Shown here: piece after piece, positions 8,603-17,880 of the stretch
Layout of the letters: each line of letters begins with the position of its first letter
Numbering within the stretch: the stretch's first letter is position 1
Assembly: GCA_946480915.1 (NCBI GenBank)
Contig: CAMLLO010000001.1
Location: 228,201 to 292,200, forward strand
Length of the DNA stretch: 64,000 nucleotides
From: an uncultured Sphingobacteriaceae bacterium
GTDB lineage: Bacteria > Bacteroidota > Bacteroidia > Sphingobacteriales > Sphingobacteriaceae
Direction of reading: 5' to 3'
Made by a program: the position numbers and the translations under genes
Notes under the pieces: model-generated
What the model was told of the DNA's origin: nothing
What the model saw: only the letters and a program-made list of their open reading frames with translations
Databases searched by the model: none

Positions 8603-9287
8603 TTTTTTGTGTATTGGTTGCCGGCTTAACATCTGTTTCTGCGTCAGTGCATCCGGCAACATATCCTAGCATATAGTTCTCGAAGCGCTCAAAATAGACA
8701 TCGAATTTTTTGCATACGTGTTCTGATTCTAAAAAAGCCTGGAAGTTTCCCGCTGGGGCATACGAAAATTTATGAAGCCTGATATCGTCTTTAAAAGAAA
8801 CATTTCGTTTGCCCTGAAGCTTATAAATAGCTTCTTTTGCGCACCAGCAGATGTAAAGATGTTCGATTTTGTGTTTCTCGTCTAAGAAATTGATTTCCTC
8901 TTTGATTAGAAATTTGTCCTCTACCCGCTCAATTTTGGTTTTGATAATTTCTATATCGATGCCGACAGGTTTGTCTTTACTGATCATTACAGCAGCGTAA
9001 TCGTACGAGTGGCTGAAAGAAATATGATAGGGTGAATCGGGAAGGTAAGGTTTCCCATGTTCATCGACCTGGCAATCTATATAGTCGTCGGTGTTAAGCA
9101 ATTGGCGTAACAGAACCCGGGTGCTTAGCCAATGCAGATTGCGTTTTCCGTTGTTAAGGCCACCCAAAACTTTTTCTTCATGCTCCCGCAGTTGCAACTG
9201 CGCATACAATTCTTCCGCAGATTCCTCTATCTTCCAGATAGCAAATTCTGTGCTTTCATCCAGTTTTTTATGGTAAGCAAGAGCCAT
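8592..9287 (-). CDS. 4'-phosphopantetheinyl transferase superfamily protein
   Basis: Transfers phosphopantetheine from CoA to a carrier-protein serine. Motifs seen: ISFSHSYDYAAV, GIDIEII (Mg2+-binding Asp/Glu) and WCAKEAIYKLQGK (the WxxKEAxxK signature). With the ATG at 9287 (MALAYHKK) it is 231 residues, the Sfp/AcpT-like size; an in-frame ATG 48 bases upstream would add a poorly typed leader. No separate AcpS is visible in the window, so this could modify the fatty-acid ACP, a natural-product carrier, or both. It overlaps lipB. Confidence 0.9.
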   Translation of the reverse strand: MALAYHKKLDESTEFAIWKIEESAEELYAQLQLREHEEKVLGGLNNGKRNLHWLSTRVLLRQLLNTDDYIDCQVDEHGKPYLPDSPYHISFSHSYDYAAVMISKDKPVGIDIEIIKTKIERVEDKFLIKEEINFLDEKHKIEHLYICWCAKEAIYKLQGKRNVSFKDDIRLHKFSYAPAGNFQAFLESEHVCKKFDVYFERFENYMLGYVAGCTDAETDVKPATNTQKNGE

Positions 9288-9411
9288 GCTTCTTCGTCGT
9301 TTAAAAATACAACTCGCAATTAGAAGTGTTTGCACTACATTTTCGCGAATCTCAAATAGCGCGTAAAATTATCTTAAAATAATCATACTTTAGGCCAAAC
9401 CTTCCGTAATT

Positions 9412-9948
9412 ATGATTATCTCAGATAAACGCATTTTAGAAGAAATTGAAAAAGGCACAATCATCATAGAGCCTTTCAAAAGAGAGTGCCTTGGTACCAA
9501 TTCTTATGATGTGCATTTAGGAAAATACCTGGCCACTTATAGGAACAGGGTACTCGATGCGAAACTTCACAACGAAATAGATCACTTTGAAATTCCAAAA
9601 GATGGCTTTGTTTTGCAGCCGAATACCTTATACCTGGGTGTTACGGTTGAATATACCGAAACTCACTGCCATGTGCCTTTTCTGGAAGGAAAGTCGAGTA
9701 CCGGACGTTTGGGAATTGATATCCACGCCACAGCCGGAAAAGGCGACGTTGGCTTTTGTAATACCTGGACACTTGAAATCTCATGTACCCAACCCGTTCG
9801 CATTTATGCAGGCATGCCAATTGGACAACTAATCTATTTTGAAGTGGGAGGTGAGATCGAAACCTTTTACAATTCTAAAGGAAATGCGAAGTATAACCGA
9901 AAGACTACCAAGCCTGTTGAAAGCATGATGTGGAAGAATTCTTTTTAG
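9412..9948 (+). CDS. dcd: dCTP deaminase
   Basis: 178 residues. It deaminates dCTP to dUTP, feeding dTMP synthesis. Family sequence is clear: an N-terminal SDKRILEEIEKG, the LGTNSYDVHLG fold motif, GKSSTGRLGI (nucleotide-binding Ser and Arg) and GFCNTWTLEIS with the catalytic Glu. The C-terminal tail (KYNRKTTKP) fits the lid that closes over the triphosphate. Whether it is monofunctional or also hydrolyses dUTP cannot be told. It is a single gene followed by a strong terminator. Confidence 0.96.
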   Translation: MIISDKRILEEIEKGTIIIEPFKRECLGTNSYDVHLGKYLATYRNRVLDAKLHNEIDHFEIPKDGFVLQPNTLYLGVTVEYTETHCHVPFLEGKSSTGRLGIDIHATAGKGDVGFCNTWTLEISCTQPVRIYAGMPIGQLIYFEVGGEIETFYNSKGNAKYNRKTTKPVESMMWKNSF

Positions 9949-9973
9949 AAATTTACGATAAAAACACAGATTT

Positions 9974-10008
9974 AAAGCCTCATTTTTAGTAAATTGAGGC
10001 TTTTATTT
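9974..10008 (+). terminator. Rho-independent terminator after dcd
   Basis: Perfect inverted repeat AAAGCCTCA (9974-9982) and TGAGGCTTT (9995-10003) with a 12-base loop and following T-rich run, 26 bp after the dcd stop. Confidence 0.8.
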
Positions 10009-10011
10009 TTG
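10004..10011 (+). promoter_or_regulatory. Candidate Bacteroidetes -7 promoter box
   Basis: TATTTTTG fits TAnnTTTG, 44 bp upstream of the ATG at 10056. It overlaps the T-run of the dcd terminator, so the identification rests only on the box; no clear -33 TTTG was found. Confidence 0.4.
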
Positions 10012-10055
10012 CATGCGATTATCAGAAATAAGAACATGTTGCTAAACAGAATCCC

Positions 10056-12761
10056 ATGAAAATCACATCTGCTTTTTTTCTGTCTGTGCTCATATGTTCA
10101 GCTTTGTTTACAGGATTTTCTTCAGACGAAGATCCTATAAAAGAGTTGCTTTTGAAGATCGAACGGTATCACGATAATTACACTTCCGAGAAAGTTCATA
10201 TTCATACCGATAAGCCATATTACAGCATCGGCGATACCATTTGGTTCAAAGCCTATGTTGTAAATGCCGACAGAAATCGATTGTCGGGCCTAAGCAAAAT
10301 TCTATACGTCGATCTCATCAATGAAAAAGATTCTATAAAGAAAACCCTGCGGCTTCCAATTATTTCCGGTTTATCATGGGGCGATTTCACTTTGTCTGAT
10401 TCTCTAACTGAAGGAAATTATCGAATAAGGGCCTACACCAATTGGATGCGGAATTTTGATGAGGCATATTTTTTCGATAAGAACCTCAAAATTGGAAACT
10501 CGTTCTCGAGTCAGGTTGTGAGTAACGTACAATATAGTTTTTCTCAAACCGGAATCAAGGAACATGTAGACGCCGGAATTATCTACTCCAGACTTAACGG
10601 CGAGCCTTTAGCCGGCAAACAGGTTAATTATGCCATTGAACTTGATAACCGGAGTGTTTTAAAAGGCAAAGGTGTTACAGACAGCAATGGCAAACTGCTT
10701 ATAAAATTTACAAATAGTCAGCCATTTATTCTTAAATCAGGAAAAATCAATACTTCCCTTAAAGTTGATTCGCAAACGATCGTAAACAAAGTTTTTCCGA
10801 TAAAAGCTACTTCTGCAAATGTCGATGTTCAGTTTTTTCCGGAAGGCGGTTCCTTACTTAACAATATACGATCGAAAATTGCTTTTAAAGTCGTTGGAGC
10901 CGACGGAGTGGGCAGAAATGCTACTGGATATGTTCAGGAAGACAGCGCGACCAAAATAGTGGAATTCAGCTCCGATTATGCCGGAATGGGAAGTTTTTTA
11001 TTTACTCCTTTAAAGGGCAATCGCTATACTGCTATAATTCGGTTTGAAGATGGTTCGGAAAAAAAGCTGGATCTGCCTAAAGCAGCTGATACAGGATATA
11101 TATTAACAGTAAATAACAACGACAGTGAGAATTTAGGAGTTAAAGTTTCCGCGGTGACTGAGATCCCCAATCAGGAAGTTATACTTGTGGGGCAATCAAA
11201 TGGAATTGTGCATTTTGTTTCTAAGAATAAATTGGATAAGAATTTTTTATCAGCCTCGCTATCCAAAAAACGTTTTCCCTCCGGCATAGTACAATTCACT
11301 TTGTTCAATTCTTCCTATCAGCCATTGGCAGAAAGATTGGTGTTTATTCGCCATAGTTCGCCGCTTTCAATACGTTTTACAACGGATAAAGAAACTTATA
11401 GCGTAAGAGAAAAGATTAAAATGACCTTGAATGCAGCCGACTCTGCCGGTAAACCTGCGCAAGGTGCGTTTTCAATAGCAGTTACCAATGAATCTCAGAT
11501 ACCTTTTGATGATGTTAATGAGACGACCATATTATCAAATTTGTTGCTGAGCTCAGAACTGAAGGGCTACATAGAAACTCCAAACTATTATTTTACCGAG
11601 GTTAATTCACAGAAGGATAAAGCATTGGATAATCTGATGCTTACACAAGGCTGGAGAAAGTTCGACTGGAAAAATCTGACAGCCGGGATATATCCGCTAC
11701 TGACGTTTAAGCCCGAACGGAATATCAGCGTAAGTGGGAGAGTTTTTAATTTGAACGGAACACCTGCTGTGGGAGGTAAGGTAATGCTGCTGACTTCGAG
11801 AGGAACTGGTATGGTACTCGATACGATAACTGATGCAGAAGGCAGATTTAATTTTGAAAATTTGAGTTTTAATGATAGTACCACCTTTATAGTGCAGGCC
11901 CGAAATGCCCGGGATAAAAAGAATGTTGAGATTGTGCTTGACAGGATTCCGGCGCAACCGGTTACAAAGAATAAAAATGCTGCGGCTGCAGAAATAAACG
12001 TTAACCAATCCCTAATCACTTATCTTAAAAATCGTAGCGAGCAATTTGCCGAAATGCGAAAAAATGGGTTATTCCGTCGGAGTATTGTACTTGCCGAAGT
12101 TAAAATTACCGAAGTAAAGCCAAAAGTTAAAGAGTCGAGCAATCTTAATGGAGCTGGGAATGCAGACGCCGTTCTTGTTGCTGCGGATTTACAGGACTGT
12201 CAGAATTTAGCCATTTGCTTACAGGGGCGGGTAGCCGGTTTAATTATTCAAAATGGTGTGGCGTATTTAAGCAGAAATATGTCGAGTTCATTTTCCGGAC
12301 CTGTTCCGATGCAACTTATTGTTGATGGAATGAATGTTGAACCTTCTTTTCTCTCAGTTATTAGCCCGAACGACGTAGAAACAATAGAAATATTGAAAAG
12401 TATCGGAAACACTGCCATTTACGGCATCAGAGGCGGCGGGGGAGTAATGATAATAACAACAAAAAGAGGTGAGCGCAATATGTCTGCACGCAGTTTTGCC
12501 CCGGGCATCGCCTCCTTTAAGCCTCAGGGATATTACCTTGGGCGCCAGTTTTATTCACCTGTTTATGATGGTCCGGTAAATCCTTTGCCTGATTTACGCA
12601 CTACTATTTTTTGGGCGCCTAATGTTTTAACCTCTGCGAATGGTAAAGCTTCTGTGGAATTTTTTGCCTCAGACAAACCCGGAGTCTATAAAGCTGTTAT
12701 TGAGGGTCTGGACTTAAAAGGTTCTTTAGTGCGACAAATACATCGATTTAACGTGAAATGA
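10056..12761 (+). CDS. MG2/TonB-plug-domain envelope protein
   Basis: 901 residues with a signal peptide. Residues from about 48 contain KVHIHTDKPYYSIGDTIWFKAYV, the start of an MG2-like beta-sandwich as in alpha-2-macroglobulin. Further beta-sandwich repeats follow and, near residue 580, a carboxypeptidase-regulatory-like domain (GGKVMLLTSRGTGMVLD). Around residues 725-800 is a plug-like segment (LIVDGMNVEP, then VETIEILKS, AIYGIRGGGGVMIITTKRG). There is no beta-barrel, so it is not a full TonB-dependent receptor. Such plug-only proteins are widespread in Bacteroidota and their role is unsettled. It overlaps the next gene by ATGA. Confidence 0.85.
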   Translation: MKITSAFFLSVLICSALFTGFSSDEDPIKELLLKIERYHDNYTSEKVHIHTDKPYYSIGDTIWFKAYVVNADRNRLSGLSKILYVDLINEKDSIKKTLRLPIISGLSWGDFTLSDSLTEGNYRIRAYTNWMRNFDEAYFFDKNLKIGNSFSSQVVSNVQYSFSQTGIKEHVDAGIIYSRLNGEPLAGKQVNYAIELDNRSVLKGKGVTDSNGKLLIKFTNSQPFILKSGKINTSLKVDSQTIVNKVFPIKATSANVDVQFFPEGGSLLNNIRSKIAFKVVGADGVGRNATGYVQEDSATKIVEFSSDYAGMGSFLFTPLKGNRYTAIIRFEDGSEKKLDLPKAADTGYILTVNNNDSENLGVKVSAVTEIPNQEVILVGQSNGIVHFVSKNKLDKNFLSASLSKKRFPSGIVQFTLFNSSYQPLAERLVFIRHSSPLSIRFTTDKETYSVREKIKMTLNAADSAGKPAQGAFSIAVTNESQIPFDDVNETTILSNLLLSSELKGYIETPNYYFTEVNSQKDKALDNLMLTQGWRKFDWKNLTAGIYPLLTFKPERNISVSGRVFNLNGTPAVGGKVMLLTSRGTGMVLDTITDAEGRFNFENLSFNDSTTFIVQARNARDKKNVEIVLDRIPAQPVTKNKNAAAAEINVNQSLITYLKNRSEQFAEMRKNGLFRRSIVLAEVKITEVKPKVKESSNLNGAGNADAVLVAADLQDCQNLAICLQGRVAGLIIQNGVAYLSRNMSSSFSGPVPMQLIVDGMNVEPSFLSVISPNDVETIEILKSIGNTAIYGIRGGGGVMIITTKRGERNMSARSFAPGIASFKPQGYYLGRQFYSPVYDGPVNPLPDLRTTIFWAPNVLTSANGKASVEFFASDKPGVYKAVIEGLDLKGSLVRQIHRFNVK

Positions 12762-13519
12762 ATTCTATTAAAATAACTATAAAAGAAAAAATAGCTCTTT
12801 TAACTCTGGACAAAGGAAGGTCCAATGCCATTGGTGCCGAAATGGTAATGGAGTTAAAGGACATGATTCAAAATATCGAAAAAGACGAGAATGTTTCGGG
12901 AGTGATTTTAACGGGCAAAGATGAATATTTTACCGCCGGGCTCGACTTGATGGAGCTTTTCGATTATTCAGAAAATCAGATTAAGGAATTTTGGGAACAA
13001 TACTTTGCTCTTATTCATGCTCTGGCAGCTTTCAAAAAGCCACTGATAGCAGCAATAAACGGCCATGCCCCGGCCGCAGGAACAATTCTTTGTCTGTGCT
13101 GCGATTACAGAGTTATGGCTCAAGGAGAATTTCCAATAGGATTAAATGAAATTGCTTTGGGAATCATCGTTCCAGACAGTTTTTTTCAGTTATATGCCTC
13201 TTGTATTGGCCGGCAAAAAGCCAGCAAATATCTGCTGGAAGCTAAATTAATGAATCCAAATGAAGCTTTAGGTATTGGTTTAGTCGACGAGGTGGTGAAT
13301 GCAAGTTCTTTAATTAATACAGCAGTTAAACAAATGCAGAAATACCTTCAATTTAATAAAGTGGTTTGGCAGGAGAGTAAGCAGAACATCAGAAGAAACC
13401 TGGTTTTTTCGGTTCAGCCTCATCAGCCAGATATTATAAAAAAAATATTGGAAGAGTGGTGGGCTCCCTATAACCGATCAATTTTACAAACTATTATACA
13501 GAACTTTAAAAAATCTTAA
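12758..13519 (+). CDS. Enoyl-CoA hydratase/isomerase family protein, probable delta3-delta2-enoyl-CoA isomerase
   Basis: 253 residues of crotonase fold. The oxyanion-hole segments are TAGLDLMEL and NGHAPAAG. The stretch GLNEIALGIIVPD matches the mitochondrial 3,2-trans-enoyl-CoA isomerase (ECI1) pattern, with one catalytic Glu (about E131). The second Glu of true hydratases, expected in the helix after NGHAPAAG, is replaced by hydrophobic residues. This favours a double-bond isomerase of unsaturated fatty-acid oxidation over a hydratase; that is inference from motif similarity. The gene overlaps the preceding plug protein by four bases, although no functional link is obvious. Confidence 0.85.
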   Translation: MNSIKITIKEKIALLTLDKGRSNAIGAEMVMELKDMIQNIEKDENVSGVILTGKDEYFTAGLDLMELFDYSENQIKEFWEQYFALIHALAAFKKPLIAAINGHAPAAGTILCLCCDYRVMAQGEFPIGLNEIALGIIVPDSFFQLYASCIGRQKASKYLLEAKLMNPNEALGIGLVDEVVNASSLINTAVKQMQKYLQFNKVVWQESKQNIRRNLVFSVQPHQPDIIKKILEEWWAPYNRSILQTIIQNFKKS

Positions 13520-13524
13520 ATTTG
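13517..13524 (+). promoter_or_regulatory. Candidate -7 promoter box for clpS
   Basis: TAAATTTG matches TAnnTTTG and includes the stop codon of the preceding gene; the clpS ATG is 34 bp downstream. Confidence 0.4.
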
Positions 13525-13558
13525 CATATCATCAATCCTGTATAAAAATTCTTGTAGA

Positions 13559-13855
13559 ATGAATATTCTTAGTGCCGGAACAGAAACAGAAGTTGAAACT
13601 TTTACCCTCGAAGAGATTTTGACGAGTATAAAAGCCAATCATCGGTTAATTTTATGGAACGATGATGTAAATACTTTTGAGCACGTAATCTACTGCCTGG
13701 TAAAGTATCTGGATTATAATCATAATCAAGCCGAAAATATAGCGTGGACCATTCACAATGATGGCAAATGCGCTGTACTTGAGGGGTCTTTTACCGAACT
13801 CGAAGTATATCGGAAAATTCTTCAACAGGAAGGGCTTACAGTCACCATAGATTAG
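13559..13855 (+). CDS. clpS: ATP-dependent Clp protease adaptor ClpS
   Basis: 98 residues. ClpS binds N-degron substrates and delivers them to ClpA/ClpC-ClpP. The substrate-pocket motif is LILWNDDVNTFEHV, equivalent to the family LLNDDxTPMEFV, and the C-terminal half has AWTIHNDGKCAVLEGSFTELEVY. The Trp in place of the usual Leu before NDD is a small departure. No Clp ATPase gene is near. Confidence 0.93.
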   Translation: MNILSAGTETEVETFTLEEILTSIKANHRLILWNDDVNTFEHVIYCLVKYLDYNHNQAENIAWTIHNDGKCAVLEGSFTELEVYRKILQQEGLTVTID

Positions 13856-13988
13856 ATTTATGGCCGTTAACTGATTCTGTTCTTCATCTCCTTTTATAGT
13901 AATAAAGTAGTTACTGCCTGCATATTCATGGTTGAATGCCTTTTCTTTGCACGTTGTTTGTTGATAAGTAAAGAAAAAAACTTTAAAA

Positions 13989-16457
13989 ATGAGGCTCTTA
14001 TATATTTTAATTACGTTTTTTACTCTTTGTACGCAAGTTGTTTCTGCTCAAAATCCTGTCGGAGATGTACGAGGAAAAGTGGTAGATTCCGGCACTAAAA
14101 AGCCAATCGACTTTGCAACAGTAGCCTTAATTGATTCAACTTCCGGGAAAGCAATTAAATCTGCGCAAAGTGATTTAGCGGGCCAATTTATCTTGTCAAA
14201 TCTTCCATTCGGAAGTTATATCGTAAAAGTAAGTTTTGTCGGTTTTCAGCCTTATTCTAATCCTGTTGTTATCTCTCAAAAAAATTCCAGGATAGATCTT
14301 GGCCTTCTCCCATTAGTGCAAAACAAAGACAATGTTTTAAAGCAGGTTACTGTAGAGGGACAGCGAAGTTCTATGCAATTAGGTGTTGATCGAAAAGTGT
14401 TCAATGTAGAGCAAAGTTTAGTAAGCGAGGGTGGTTCGGCAACTGACTTACTCGCTAACGTTCCAACTGTTTCAGTTGATATCGATGGAAATATCAACCT
14501 TCGGGGTTCGGGCAGTGTTCGGGTTTTAATTGATGGAAGGCCTTCGGCTATCGGCGGTGGAGATATTTCAACCATTTTACAGGCCTTGCCTGCAAGTTCT
14601 ATTGAAAGCATAGAGTTAATCACCAATCCCTCCTCTAAGTACGATCCTGAAGGTCAAACAGGAATTATCAATATCGTTTTAAAGAAAAATAAAAAAGTAG
14701 GTGTTAATGGCGCCGTTTCCCTATCTGCCGGTACACAGGAAAACTACAATACCAGTACTAATTTAAGCTACCGCGATGGGAATGTGAATGTTTACGGAAA
14801 CTATGGCTTTCGATATGGTACACGTATTGGCGGTGGATTTAATAATACATCTTTCATAAATAACGGGCAGACATTTAATAGTTCGAGCGGCCAGCGACAA
14901 AATGTAGGGAATAACGCAAAGGCTGGAGTTGACTACTATATCAACAAGAAAACTACGATTGGGGCTTCAGCGAATATAAACTTCCGGAATGGTGAGGATA
15001 CAGAAGATATCAATTATGTATATCAAAATTATCTGAATACATATTCTAACGGAACCAGTCTTAGGAGCTCTGAAGGAAACGAGAAAGATAAAGGTTATGA
15101 TTTAGCGCTTGATTTTAGCAGAAAGTTTAAAAGGCAAGGCGAGGAATTAATGGCAAATTTTAGCTTCGGCCAGAGTTCTGAAGATGGAGTATCAACCTTC
15201 AATCAGAGTTTTTTTTACCCCCAAAGGGATATCAAAGATTCAATAGACAGGAGGGTTAATGTAAATGGTGAAAAACGGAAAAATTATAATATACAAGCAG
15301 ATTATACTCTGCCAATCACTGAAAAGCAAAAGTTTGAAGCAGGTTACCGCACAACGATCGGACTTCGGAACGAAGATCAGTCCTCAGAGAAATTAAATCC
15401 TGTTTCAGGTAACCTTGAAAATGATTATCAACTAACCGATGATTTTTCTTCAGAAGATATTGTACATGCTTTATATATCAATTATCAAAATCAGGTAAAC
15501 GGGGGATTTGGCTTCCAGACCGGCTTGCGTGCAGAACAGGCCTATCTTAATACAGAATACACCGCAACCGACGGAACGACATTCCAGCCAACAGGAGCAA
15601 AAGGGAACCTTGATTATTTTCGAATTTATCCCAGTATCTTTTTAACTCAAAAGTTGAAAGGCGAAAATCAGTTGCAATTAAGCTATACACGCAGAGTTAA
15701 CCGGCCGCGTGGCTGGCAGGTCAATCCGTTTTTGAACGTTACCGATCCCAATAATCTTCGTATGGGGAATCCAAATTTGAAGCCTGAGGATATCCATTCG
15801 GTAGAGTTTAGTTATATGAAATTTTGGAAGGCTTTAACTTTTACATCGACCTTATTTACCAGGCAGGTAAATGATGTGGTTCAAAGTTACCGCACAGTTT
15901 TAAGTGGCGATACAACATTGTCGCAGTTTATCAACCTAAGTAAAACCCGGGCATCAGGTTTAGAATTAATCAGCAGGGCTGATATTTCAAAAGGCTTTAA
16001 TATTACGGCCAATGTGAATATATTTTACAATAAGTTTTTTGGAAATGCTCAGTTCGGCTTAAAACCGAACGATGGGTATAATTGGAACTCGAATTTAACA
16101 TCTACTTTTAAGCTTCCTCTAAATTTATCCGGCCAGATTAATATGAACTATATGGCGCCCAGGGTAATGGCACAAGGTCGGGGAAAAGAAATGTTTGGAA
16201 TGGATGCCGCTTTACGTTTAGATATGATGAAAAAAAAGGCAAGCTTGTCATTTAATATGCGCGATGTATTCAATACCAGAAAGTGGGGAATGGTGACTGA
16301 AACCGACCAGTTGATCTCTGAATTCCAACGTCGTATGCAGGGCAGACAGGCAAACTTAACGTTTAGTTACCGCTTTGGTCAGTCAGATTTGCCCCAACGT
16401 AATAAGCGTCCAGAGAAAGATTCTCAAAATCAGCCAATGGACGAGCCGCAGTTCTAG
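13989..16457 (+). CDS. TonB-dependent outer-membrane receptor
   Basis: 822 residues. A signal peptide (FFTLCTQVVSAQ) precedes a carboxypeptidase-regulatory-like domain (residues about 25-105; GDVRGKVVDSGTKKPIDFATV), a plug (VLIDGRPSA, IESIELITNPSSKYDPEGQTGIINIVLKK split around residue 210) and a beta-barrel of the OMP_b-brl_3 type ending in FSYRFGQSDLPQ plus a polar tail. It takes up an unknown ligand using TonB energy. There is no adjacent SusD, so it is not a polysaccharide-utilisation SusC. It lies just upstream of the sugar permease with its own leader, so a sugar-oligomer ligand is possible but unproven. Confidence 0.93.
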   Translation: MRLLYILITFFTLCTQVVSAQNPVGDVRGKVVDSGTKKPIDFATVALIDSTSGKAIKSAQSDLAGQFILSNLPFGSYIVKVSFVGFQPYSNPVVISQKNSRIDLGLLPLVQNKDNVLKQVTVEGQRSSMQLGVDRKVFNVEQSLVSEGGSATDLLANVPTVSVDIDGNINLRGSGSVRVLIDGRPSAIGGGDISTILQALPASSIESIELITNPSSKYDPEGQTGIINIVLKKNKKVGVNGAVSLSAGTQENYNTSTNLSYRDGNVNVYGNYGFRYGTRIGGGFNNTSFINNGQTFNSSSGQRQNVGNNAKAGVDYYINKKTTIGASANINFRNGEDTEDINYVYQNYLNTYSNGTSLRSSEGNEKDKGYDLALDFSRKFKRQGEELMANFSFGQSSEDGVSTFNQSFFYPQRDIKDSIDRRVNVNGEKRKNYNIQADYTLPITEKQKFEAGYRTTIGLRNEDQSSEKLNPVSGNLENDYQLTDDFSSEDIVHALYINYQNQVNGGFGFQTGLRAEQAYLNTEYTATDGTTFQPTGAKGNLDYFRIYPSIFLTQKLKGENQLQLSYTRRVNRPRGWQVNPFLNVTDPNNLRMGNPNLKPEDIHSVEFSYMKFWKALTFTSTLFTRQVNDVVQSYRTVLSGDTTLSQFINLSKTRASGLELISRADISKGFNITANVNIFYNKFFGNAQFGLKPNDGYNWNSNLTSTFKLPLNLSGQINMNYMAPRVMAQGRGKEMFGMDAALRLDMMKKKASLSFNMRDVFNTRKWGMVTETDQLISEFQRRMQGRQANLTFSYRFGQSDLPQRNKRPEKDSQNQPMDEPQF

Positions 16458-16622
16458 TTATTTCAATCTGCAGTTGTTTTTTATGATTGAGGCATTATCA
16501 TAGTATTAAGCTCTATATTCCTTTTTGGTCGAAAGAATAGAATATTTAAGAATAAAATCCAATATTCGCTCCAATATCCTGTAATTGGAAATCATCTAAG
16601 AACTAATTTAAGCTTGCAGCTC

Positions 16623-17870
16623 ATGGCCAATAAAAACCCCTATCTTTTTCCCTTCATTCTGATAACATCGTTATTCTTTTTATGGGGATTTGCTCACAAC
16701 CTCGATCCAATTTTAATTCCGCATTTACAAAAGTCGTTTACTTTAACAACCGTGCAGGCAACTTTGATAGATTCCGCGGTTTTTATAGCTTATTTTATTA
16801 TGGCAATACCGGCGGGTATTATAATGAAGAAATATGGCTACAAAACTGGCATAATTATCGGTCTTTTACTGTTTGCCTTTGGTTCATTTCTATTCGTTCC
16901 TGCGGCAGATAACCAGTCCTACAACTTCTTTTTGATTGCATTATTCATTATAGCCTGTGGTTTAACAATCTTAGAAACAGCAGCAAATCCGTATGCATCA
17001 TCACTGGGAGATCCGGAAACTTCTACACAACGGCTGAATCTTGCGCAATCGTTTAACGGTTTGGCAGCTGCAATGGCACCCGTTATCGGAGCGAGAATTA
17101 TCCTAACAAAAGGATATACCGATGCAGAATTAGATGTCATGTCTGCAAGTGCCAGACAAATGGCCTTGGCCGCAGAGGCATCATCAGTGAAAATGCCTTA
17201 TATGATTTTAGGCACAGTTTTACTTATAATCGCTATAATTTTTGCGTTTACCAAATTGCCAAAAATTCAAAATACCGACGAGCATTTGGAAAGCGAAAGT
17301 ATCTTTCATGCCTTCAAACACAAACATTTATCGTGGGGAGTTGCCGCGCAGTTTTTCTATGTCGGGGCACAGGTTTCTGTATTTAGCCTTTTTATTTTAT
17401 ACGCCACTAAATCTGCCGATATAAGCGCAATAACCGCTGCAGATTATTTAGGAGCCTGTGGAATCGCATTTTTAATCGGGCGCTTTATCGGCACCTTTTT
17501 AATGCGATTTATTAAACCGCACAAATTATTGGCACTGTATGCAATTATCAATGTAATACTTTGTCTTGTGGCAATTTACGGGCACGGAATGATCACTGTG
17601 TATACGGTTATTGGAATATGTTTTTTTATGTCCATTATGTTTCCTACCATTTTTGCATTAGGAATAAAAGGATTAGGAGGGGATACAGAGTTTGGAAGTA
17701 GTTTAATTATTATGGCGATAGTTGGTGGAGCTATTTTACCTCGTCTTTTTGCTATGATAGCAGATTCTACAAATAACATTCAAAATGGATACATAATTCC
17801 CTTAATCTGTTTTATTGTGATTGCCATATTTGGATTAAGTGGATATAAAATAATTAAAGCTAAATCATAG
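16623..17870 (+). CDS. fucP: FucP-type sugar:proton symporter (major facilitator superfamily)
   Basis: 415 residues, about 12 membrane helices. The FucP signature FFLWGFAHNLDPILIPHLQK is at the N-terminus, and ETAANPYASSLGD in helix 4 is characteristic. FucP imports L-fucose, and related members carry galactose, glucose or N-acetylglucosamine. Because all five genes downstream look like L-fucose oxidation genes, L-fucose or another 6-deoxysugar such as L-rhamnose is the likely substrate (inference). I start at the ATG at 16623 (MANKNPYL). It begins a six-gene run with gaps of 10, 12, -14, 35 and 6 bp. Confidence 0.9.
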   Translation: MANKNPYLFPFILITSLFFLWGFAHNLDPILIPHLQKSFTLTTVQATLIDSAVFIAYFIMAIPAGIIMKKYGYKTGIIIGLLLFAFGSFLFVPAADNQSYNFFLIALFIIACGLTILETAANPYASSLGDPETSTQRLNLAQSFNGLAAAMAPVIGARIILTKGYTDAELDVMSASARQMALAAEASSVKMPYMILGTVLLIIAIIFAFTKLPKIQNTDEHLESESIFHAFKHKHLSWGVAAQFFYVGAQVSVFSLFILYATKSADISAITAADYLGACGIAFLIGRFIGTFLMRFIKPHKLLALYAIINVILCLVAIYGHGMITVYTVIGICFFMSIMFPTIFALGIKGLGGDTEFGSSLIIMAIVGGAILPRLFAMIADSTNNIQNGYIIPLICFIVIAIFGLSGYKIIKAKS

Positions 17871-17880
17871 ATTTTTAATA

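Noticed and set aside
8603..8662. lipB start at 8662
   Set aside because: It would place 20 unconserved residues before the family start and deepen the overlap with the upstream gene.
16458..16622. Promoter before the fucP-type gene
   Set aside because: No TAnnTTTG match was found; TTCCTTTTTG is only a partial resemblance.
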